A DNA stretch of 64,000 nucleotides. Origin: Acanthaster planci (Eukaryota; Echinodermata; Asteroidea; Valvatida; Acanthasteridae). This document shows positions 12,106 to 21,500 of this stretch, piece by piece (within the stretch, counting starts at the first letter, position 1; every line of letters starts with the position of its first letter). Below the pieces are notes generated by a model that saw nothing but the letters and a program-made list of their open reading frames with translations, was not told the DNA's origin and did no database searches. The stretch lies in contig NW_019091387.1 in NCBI RefSeq assembly GCF_001949145.1, forward strand, positions 1,225,329-1,289,328. The letters run 5' to 3'. The translations under genes and the position numbers were made by a program.

Positions 12106-12399
12106 GAGCAGTATTATACATACATTGCTACAGACTTCATAGAAAACAGACCGTGTAAGGCCTGCTTACATCACAATGGACAAAATTAAACAGGTTACAA
12201 CTTGCAGGCAAAGTTGAGGAACAATTATCTTTTAAAATACAAGGGAAGTATTAGGCCATATGTGTATGAACAGTAATAGAATTCACTCATCCCTCACCTC
12301 CAGAAGGAAAAAGACAGAATCCTTACCACCACACTGGAAAGTTACGTTTTGCTTCGCGCAGGTCGAGTCATGTGCCGTTTACGAAAGCTAAACCAGCGC

Positions 12400-12532
12400 C
12401 CTCAATTGGCTGGTATTCGATAACATTTTGATTGGCTGTTTGTTTTTTGGCGTCAGTTTTGCAGTTTTGCCTCCTCCAGTTCGACGAAAATCGAAAGTGC
12501 AGTTCTCGCGATAAAACCCAGGCCTACAAAAA
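12400..12532 (+). promoter_or_regulatory. Probable promoter of the CKAP2-like gene, two inverted CCAAT boxes and an E2F-like site
   Basis: ATTGG lies at 12405-12409 and again at 12431-12435, 26 bp apart, followed by TTTTTTGGCG at 12443-12452. Paired NF-Y sites with an E2F-type element are typical of G2/M genes such as CKAP2. The start codon is 80 bp downstream. The local CpG content is higher than in surrounding sequence. The transcription start is not shown. Confidence 0.45.
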
Positions 12533-12563
12533 ATGGAGTCAGCGGAAAGTTCATCGGAGCAAG
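12533..12563 (+). CDS. CKAP2-like exon 1
   Basis: ATGGAGTCAGCGG starts the protein (MESAESSSEQ) and ends in phase 1 at CAAG before GTAATA. A short, serine- and glutamate-rich first exon just after a CCAAT-type promoter is plausible. The frame joins exactly to exon 2. Confidence 0.7.
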
Positions 12564-15500
12564 GTAATACAGCTCATTACTAATGGGCTTTTTGTAGGCC
12601 TGTTACTATTAGGATATGTTACGTTTGCACCGTAATATTGCAGTGACGAAGGCAAACTTTACTCGGTCCTCGGCGCATGACATTGACATGTATGGTGTCA
12701 GGTGTCCGGAAATTGGGCGGAAGAAATTATAATCTTCTGAACTCTCTGACGTGCCTAGACCTTCTGAAGTTGCAGTCAGCAGACTTGGGCGAGTTGTACA
12801 TACTATCGTGCTGGTGCTTCCTTGAGACGCTCTAATGATGTTGACAGCTAAAATGTTGCATCCTGACTCCACTTTTCTCATATCATCTCACTAAAAGTCA
12901 GTCATTACAGAAATGCTGCAAGACACGAATTCTGGACTGAGAAACATTTACCGATGTTGTTGGGAAATATGCAAAAAATTCTCTTCACTCCCCATAGACT
13001 CTGTACACAGCTGCTGAAGTGGAGTCAGGATTCAACATTTTTTGCCTAATACTGTTGAATCTGGAAACACGTCACATGCAACTTTTAGAGCTGAACTTTT
13101 TAATTGTTCAGTGCTCGTAAGTAAGCTACTAAAGCTACCAAAGTCACTTCTAGCTCCACGCCCCAAACTAACCCTCAAGTCAGTAAAATGTTTTCTCGTG
13201 GAGGCTTTGCCAACTACATGTATACATGATTCAGATTCAGACAACATCTGAGTAATGCTGATGCTGTAATTCCCGACGCAAATGCGTGCTGCTTTCCTCT
13301 ACCCTTTCCTGTACCCTTTCAAGTTTATGATGTGACAGTTTTTATCGGGGTCCCAGGCATGGCACATGTGGCATGTTCCAAAATAGGTTTGACCAGCGTT
13401 GTACATGTAATGTATATTATACAATGGTCTTCACTTCCTTGGAGCAGAACCAAAGGTTTCTTCTCAGGAATCCCAATGTCCGCTTGGCCTTGATGGCAGT
13501 GTTACCCACATGTTCCCCCCACACGAAAGTTTACCATCAAGTTGGACCTCAAGGTATGACTGTGAACTTGTATGACAAAGTGTACGTTCACAAAAAACAT
13601 CGTGAGCGGTTTCTTTTTACATGTATTTGAGATGACTATAATAGAGCATTTAGTTGGGTTGCATGATTCAAGGGATTTTTATGATCTTGTTGTAAAAAGT
13701 TCATATCCTCTGCACTGGAAATTGGTGTGTACATGTATATAAGACAATCCTCTGCAAAATCCTTGTTTTACACTTAATGTGATCCGGTAGGGCGTTAATG
13801 TAAGTCAGGAACAAAAGAGGTCCGAGGACTGTGCCTTGTGGTACTCCTGACAAAACTTGTTTTCCAAACAAACGCTTCCTTCGCAAGCCATCCTTTGTAT
13901 CCAGTTTTAGAGAAAATCCCAAATCCAACTATGCAAATTATTTCTGATTCCATAATAATCCAACTTCCCGAGAAGTTTTTCATGAGGAACCTAAAACGAA
14001 GGCCTTAGAAAAGTCCAAAATTGCCATGTATCCTTACAACATGTATACAAAAAGACATCTTTCACGACTTCTAGGGTTGAGTCAATTCAAATAATTCACT
14101 ATTCGAATATTCGACCTTCAATTTGATCGAATATCCAAATATTCGGCCGTACAGACCTGCAGATTGTTGATGAACAAACCATACACAAAATCAGTTGCAA
14201 TGACACACACAATTGTACATTATAATCAATAAAATAGATTCTCCTATCTAGGAGAATCTCCAGCCATGATTTAGCAACATTTAAGAGATGAACAATACTT
14301 CTTGCAGTGTTGTAAATTTCTATTCCTTTTAAATTGTTTAATGAATAATTTACTTTTTGAAAAGTTGTAAGATTTCTGTCTCTTTTTATTTGAATCTGCT
14401 TGAAACAAGCCTCCGTAGTACAAAAATTTTCCCTTTTCATGAATTTTGCATTCGAATATTCAAATTCAGAAAATAATATTCAAATATTCAATAATCGATT
14501 GAATGTTAGGTTATTCAGATAGTCGGCACAGCCCTAATGACTTCACCATTTGGTAGTGTTTAGACCTGTAACACGGCCCTTCATATGCTCCTTAATTGAC
14601 ACTTGGCCCTGACTTGAGATTGAAAACAGGGGCAACTTCTTTCACTTAGTACCTGCTATGTTTTAATGAGCTCAAATTTATCTAGAATCTTCTAGACCCA
14701 TCAGACTGTGTAGGTTACAATTCGCAGAGAACATGTCTTGTGTTCAATTTTTAGAAGAAAGTTATTGTCAGCTTCTGGCAACTTCACTGTGACCACTACA
14801 CAATGCTGCACATGTGTGCACAGTGCAGCACCCACATCACATCAATCTTAGTCATGAGTGACCTTCTGACGCAAAAGTGAAAAAAGAAGGTCCTTAAAAC
14901 ATGCATGTCGGGTTTTTTTTTATTGATCACAGGTTTTAACTTTATGATTATGACTTTTGAACATGTTGAAATATTTACTTAAACGTAGACATGGGCTGAT
15001 ATTGACTGTGTAAGTTTCACCGTTTTGTCATGACTTTTTCCTCACCGACCGTGCAGTGCTGTCACTCAGTATTAAACGGGAATTAGATATCTCACATGGC
15101 ATTAATTGGCTACTGGTAAGTTTGCTCTTGAGGGCGCAATACAGTGTACATAGGTTGATAGCAAAAATATACATGTGCATGTTGAAAACTTCATACATAG
15201 GGGATCAGTTGTTAACTTGAAGGTTTTACTTCTTGTTCCATGCAGACATTATGCTGGAGAGACTTGCCAGGTGGAAAGCACAGAAGGCCCTTAAGAAACA
15301 ATACACCAGTTCCATTGGGAAGGCTCACCATAATGATACCAAGCTGGTGGGCAGACAGCCTCTCAAAGAAGCCAGGCTAGGTAACCGTACACATAACACC
15401 AAAACACAGCACACATCTACAAGCAAAAGGTATGTACATGTAGATCATTGCTATATAAAAATGTGTTTATTGGTATAGGGCAAATTGTTGCTAAATGTCG

Positions 15501-18500
15501 TTAAAAGTTGGGGGCATGAGTGAATGGGAATGTTTCAAAAGGCTGACAAAAAGAGCTTAATGCAGTTGAGAGGTAGCAATACTGCCTTTTTTCTGGGTCT
15601 CGTAGGCAAGCCGCTGAGTGTAAGTCCAACCTTGAAGGCCTAAAGACTAGCAAGGACAAAAGAAGCAACTCCAGTACCTTGGTAGAGAAAGCACCAGAGC
15701 AGGAAATGACAATGAGGTAAGAGCAGAATGACTTAAAGCACACAAAATTTCATCAGAATGTGCACAAATTCAGTCCGGGGAGTACTGAGTGCACAGTGGC
15801 AGTGCCATTCTAGTGTCTCTCTCATTTGTGTTTATGTGTGAGTTTGTCACAGTGAGAGGGTACTTGTTTAAGTGGGTAGTTGAAACGCCCCCACCCCTGT
15901 TCACTTTACTTTTATTGCGACATGTACATGTAGAGTTCAAGCATGATCACACACATGATGGCTGTGTATGATAACAGATTGGTATGAGAAAGAATTCCAC
16001 TGCCAGACAAAACATCAATTACAAGATTAGTCATCCTTTATTGGATGTTTGATTGGATATCAATCACTAATGTATTTCAAACTACTTGCTGCAGAACATT
16101 AACAATACATCCCATGCTAATAAATGTAGTAGTAATGAATAATTACAGTGTACAATAGATCTGTTGGGAGGATTTAGCTATTTCACTTGTCTTTACCTGA
16201 GCTGGAGGGCTACCCCTGGTTATAAAATTGAAGGATCATTGTTATTTAAATTGTAAGGGAGGGGTGCTAGGAGTCCCAACCTTGGCACATTTGTGTCAAG
16301 TTCACCCATTTCCTCTTCAACCGGAAACCATGGAATGAAGTGTGTTATGTTTCAGACATCACCACAGTCCGTTCTTTTCACAAGCCTAGCCCTTAGAATT
16401 GTTGGGGGGCGGGAGACTTTTTACAGTCATATTACCACTCAACTTTGTGAAAATCGAATATGCCGTTCTTGCACAGTGCCCATTTTTCTGAGACCCTCCC
16501 CCCCAGGCTGTGAGATGGTCCAACATAACCCGGTGCTTTCGGGGTTAAACGAGACCAGCTCCCAATAAATGAACCGATAGCGGTTCACCTGCCCACCTTT
16601 CACTTTAGTTGGTGAACTACATTGCATACATTGTAAAATCGGCACTAAACGTAAAGACAGCCTGCCATGCAACATCTGACTTCCTTTGTCATTCATGGAA
16701 CCAAGTCGATAATACACAAGTAATGAATGACTGTGATTGCAATAGCTGGTTCAGTGTTCCATGCCGGGAGGTGACGCTAAGTGGAATGGAACATTGAATG
16801 TCACTAAATGAAATGAGTCTTTCCATTGCACAAATGTGAAACGCCCATTGCTTGTTTCATACATCTGAATAAATTCTGTTCGCTGTCGCTGCTACATCTG
16901 ATTCAAACCAGCCAGCCGACACCGGTGAGCTCGATGGTCGAGTGGTTAAGATGTCTGCACTAGTAAGCAGGAGGTCGTGGGTTCGAGTCCCACCTAAGTA
17001 AGGCACACACTGAGTATACAGTGTTAAAATACACGTCTGGCACGGCCAAAAAAAATCCCAAATCAATGAATAAATTCTGTTTCTGTAAAAGGCGTTATTC
17101 AGCTTGTTATAAAGGTGAGAAAACTTTTCATGTTCTTAGCCACAAGTGAAAGTTTGTGTGAGGAACTCTGCATGCGACTGCACCTTGCCAGAGTGCACGC
17201 TTGTGATACAGCACGCCTATGGGAAGAGCTATTGTTACATTGTACTGTCTATGGCACATGCATGTCATTCATTGCTGTATTTGCCCAATTGGAGTACGTG
17301 TATATTCAGTGAGCACGCTGGTGAATAATACATGTACCAAATGAGTCAACGGCACATGCTCAACAACCCACTAATCACATGACGGGGATTTGTTCTGTTT
17401 GCATAGTGTTTACCTATATTTATTTGTTTACTTTTTATATTTCTTATCAAATGTTTCCATCTGAACAGGGAAAAACTGGAATTATGGAGGGCGCAAAAAC
17501 AGCCGAAAAATAACACCCAATGTCGGACTTTGCATTTATTGCAAAAGAAAGAAAGCACCACTGGGAATAGGGCCAAAATCACACCTTCATCAAAAGCCAC
17601 ACTGCCACCTCAGACCTCCAGCCTCAAAGGCTGTGACAGCGGAAAACAGAGAAAGTTGTCAATTTTGACTCCCAAAAAGGACCTCTTCAGAACTCCAACA
17701 TCTGTCAAGAGCACAGCCCATCACTCTGCCAACTTGAGCATGCGACAGTCAACTGCCCGGACTGCCCAACGTCCAGGAGAAAGTCAATCCCGCACCACAG
17801 AGCCACACCACACTACAAACAACAATGCAATGAAGAGCCGTCTTGCAATCAAACGGAGCAGCCCCACTCAGGAGGAACCTTCCAGAAAGCGGAAGGTCGT
17901 GACCTTCCTGGGCACAGACTCCCTCGTGAGATGTAGTCCACGTTTGCAAGAACGGAGCCGGGAGTCCACAGAAATTAACAGGCATGGTCAGGAACAAGCC
18001 ACACCCGTACAGCCATGGAAAGACAAGAAATTGGACATGCAGTAAGTCACTTTACTCATGTTGCTTATTACAGACAATACAGGGAAGTTAACCACTTCGT
18101 GCTGTGGTGCCCAGAACCGGAGACGTTGGCTTTATATGTGAAGCCAGGGTGCCCGAAATCCGACAAAGGAGTTTGGCCTTGTAACAAAAGGCTGTAATCG
18201 GAACAAAAGACAGGGCTGCTGGGAATTGCCAACATTTTTTTGAGTTGTCAATAGCAGAGGAAATCCATCATTGTTTAGAAAGATTATACTACTGTTTGTG
18301 GCATTCAGTGCGAGCGGATTACCCCTGGGACAAAAGTGCTCCAGGGATGAGCGATACAATCTGCTGCACGCCAGCAGCCCATTCGGCAAGTTTTGAAAAC
18401 AAAAGAAAATGACATAACACCGCACAATCTGGGCTCTTTTTACAAGGCGGCAGGCCTGGCTGAAATACTCAGGCATTAATAGATGTTTGTCAGATTAGAG

Positions 18501-21500
18501 TAGCCACCAGTCATTCGTGTGGGTGTAAACGTTCAGTAAATGAAGTTTTGAAGAATTTTGAAAACGGAAAATCTTGAAAATTCCCCGGGCATCCGTCATG
18601 CCACTTCACATTAAACCCGGCAAGATATGGTTAAAGCACACAAATCAACAAATCATCTCTATTCCTATAAAGAGCAGCAGTGGAACAGGCCAATTGAACC
18701 CTACAATGTAGAAAATGATCTTAGCTACATGTATGTGTATACGTATGCATTGTAACACACCTGTAACAGGAAAAGAATGAAAGAAGTATGTATTGAAGTG
18801 AAAAAAGGTTAGTTGCATAGGAAAAAAGGCTCAAAGCTCAAGAAAAGAAGTTTGAAACAAAAGTTGTCGAAAATACCTCAAGATTTGCATCGAGCATAAA
18901 GAGCAAAAAGGGAAAAAGCATGGAATCAGGCTTATATGGAAATGTTTATCCTCCTGTGTACCCAGTGTGGGATTCAAACCCAGGTCACAGATGGCTGGGG
19001 AAGAAAGTACATGTAGTTTTGTGTATACCTTAGGGCCAGCTCATACATGTGCCTCTGTGAATTTTGCAACTTCACAATGTGAATGCTTTTTCTAATGTCA
19101 AAAATGGTGTCCACATTCACTTTTCCACCAAGTATTAACGAGCCTTAATTTTCCAACCCTGTTCTCTGACAGGCTTTTGACTTCCATACAATTTACTGCA
19201 GCGATACCTTACCTGCAGTACATACGTGTATAGACATCATTTACCGTTAGAACTGTTGTTAACCTTTTTCATCACAGACAGCGATTGAAGCGGTGGCTGG
19301 CTAGCAAGGGCAAGACACCCTCCAAATACAGCCACCTGCTCAGCTTCAAGACGACCCCCGCTGATCGCATCAGGCGGAGCCTGGCCTCCCAGCGTGCCAC
19401 GCCCACCAAAGCCCCGATGCCGGTGTGGCACCTGGACTCAGACCCACCCACTTCCCTGGACAGCAGCACTAGTCAGGAGGAGGACGAGCTGATGGCTGCC
19501 CTGAACAGTACAATGGATGAGTGCTCACTACTGCTGCAGTCGGTAAGGGATAATGGATCAGTCTACATTAAAATGAGATATCATGCATATTTAACCCTAA
19601 CCGCCAAGCATATTGTTTGGCTTACAGTACTCAGTACTACAAAATACTAAGTAATAGTCTGAGCCTGAAGGACCTAGCGCTACAAATTACTACTTCTGGC
19701 TAGGTTACTCCCATTGTTATTCGTACAGAGAACAATAAAGCCATGCATTCATAGTGCCACAGCACTGTATGGTACATTGTATTTTATGGCTTCACAGATC
19801 AATAAAGTCATGTCCTCTTACAAGCGACAGCGCTCAGTACTACATTTTACTACAAGTAGTAATTTGTAGTATTATGTAGGGTTAGGGTTAATGTTGTAAA
19901 TCTCTCAGATATGTTAAGCATGATCACGCGCACACGTGCATTATCATTTTGGGGGATTTTATTCCCATTTAAAATGCAAAGGATGTTTTCCTTTCGAGAC
20001 AGTGATGGATTTTGTTGGATGCAGGAGGCCTGTAGAAGAAAATCCTTGTCTGTAGGTCATTCCAGTTTGATTCTGTAGAAAAATTCCGAATGATAACTGT
20101 GTTCAATTTGAAATTAGTGGTTGGAAATTTTTTTTACAGGGCTGTCCAACGGACCATGTGACTGAATGGCTAGACAGCCTAGTAAGCAGAGTCCCAGCCA
20201 TGCGTCAGTGCAGCAAGTACTGGCTCTGCAGAGTCTCCATTGCAAAGGAGGAAGAGCTTGATGCAAATGAGATCATCCATATTTATGAGGAGGCAGTACA
20301 AGAAGGTGCACAGGTAACCACTGCATACAACCACTAATGATATTCCTATGCATTAATGAGGGAGAGCACTATGTCCTCCTAACATGCCTAATGATGCCTT
20401 GTGAGCAATATACATGTACTTCATTAATTCCACACATAATGTATGCCCAGATTTTTTTTCCCCAAATCTTTGGCATCATGCTTCATCTTCATGAATTGGT
20501 TCCCTCTGGAGCAGTACTGCTCTGTTTAAAATCAGATTGTCTCATGTCTCTTTTTGATGTACTTATGATCAGTTGGAACAGTTGAGGTTTGAACCTGAAC
20601 TAAGTTGGAGTGAGAATCAAGGTTTCTGAAAACTGGCATAAGTGTTCCCAGTTTGAAGAGCGCTTTTGTAGTTAGATAGTTAGAACAGGCAGCATTTCCA
20701 ACGGACCTCTCCAAGAGCTCAAGAGTTTTGAGGCATCCCCAACCCCATTCTCACTCAGTCTGTGGTAAAGAAGACAGTTGCTTGTCAAGCATAAGACAGG
20801 AATACACTGAATCACAACTCGGCCAAGTGTAATCAGCAACCCCATACAAAACCACTGGTCAATCTTCCCTGGTGACCTATACACTAATGGTACCCTGGTT
20901 ATCAGGTGAATCAATGAATGGACTTAGCTAAGAGTTGACAGAGCATCCTGTTCCAACTAAAAGACAGAGAATGTTGAGCTCCATTACCTATCACACTTCA
21001 ACCCCTGTACTGCCAAATCCTCTCACAGCCAGTCCAAGCTGTCAAGGAGTCACTCCAGCAGTATGTGGAGAAGCTGATAAACACATCAACACCCACTAAG
21101 TCCACATCGAGAATCTATCCAGCATGTGCATCGGCCAAAGCTGACCCTGGGCCCCCGACACCCAAGGGTAGCAAGTACTCCCCTGCCATGGAGCAACTGC
21201 TGCAGTCCTCCGTGCTGAGATATTGCCTGACAGAATCCACACCATACTTTGACAGGTGAGTTAGTTTCAAAAAAACATCACGACGAACAGGGTTCCCGGG
21301 ACCTGGAAAAGTCATGAAAACTTCATAGGAATTTATTTTCATTTTTCAGGCCTGGAAAACTCATGGAAATTTATTAAAATGACTAAAGTCATGGAAAAGT
21401 CGTGGAATTTTTCAAACACTGTGTGTGATTTCTATTTTAAGAAATAAGTGCATGAATTGCGGGATTTTATTCGCAACTTTAAAAGTCCAAAAAGAAATAC

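Larger units (their letters stand above)
6177..12532. other. Intergenic region between divergent ClC-like and CKAP2-like genes
   Basis: No credible gene found; the open frames here look random. It contains ACATGTAC runs (6961-6996), a TTAA-flanked element (7475-8232), foldback MITE copy 2 (8689-8862), a long element with inverted GGTACGAGTTGTCC-type repeats (9981-11525), and a nested inverted repeat (11807-12105). The right end holds the CKAP2-like promoter. Confidence 0.6.
12564..15245 (+). other. Intron 1 of the CKAP2-like gene
   Basis: It holds a LINE reverse transcriptase relic (13735-14027) and hAT MITE copy 1 (14072-14536). It also has an unexplained protein-like stretch on the minus strand (12640-13250) split by an inverted repeat around 12858 and 13020. 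Confidence 0.65.

Noticed and set aside
13735-14027. Active reverse transcriptase
   Set aside because: Frameshifts, an in-frame stop, and FAED in place of the catalytic FADD mark a dead fragment.
16928-17000. Functional tRNA gene
   Set aside because: Boxes A and B are present, but the sequence lies inside an element with a non-tRNA tail, A-rich stretch and target duplication, and the acceptor stem does not pair convincingly; a SINE explains it better.
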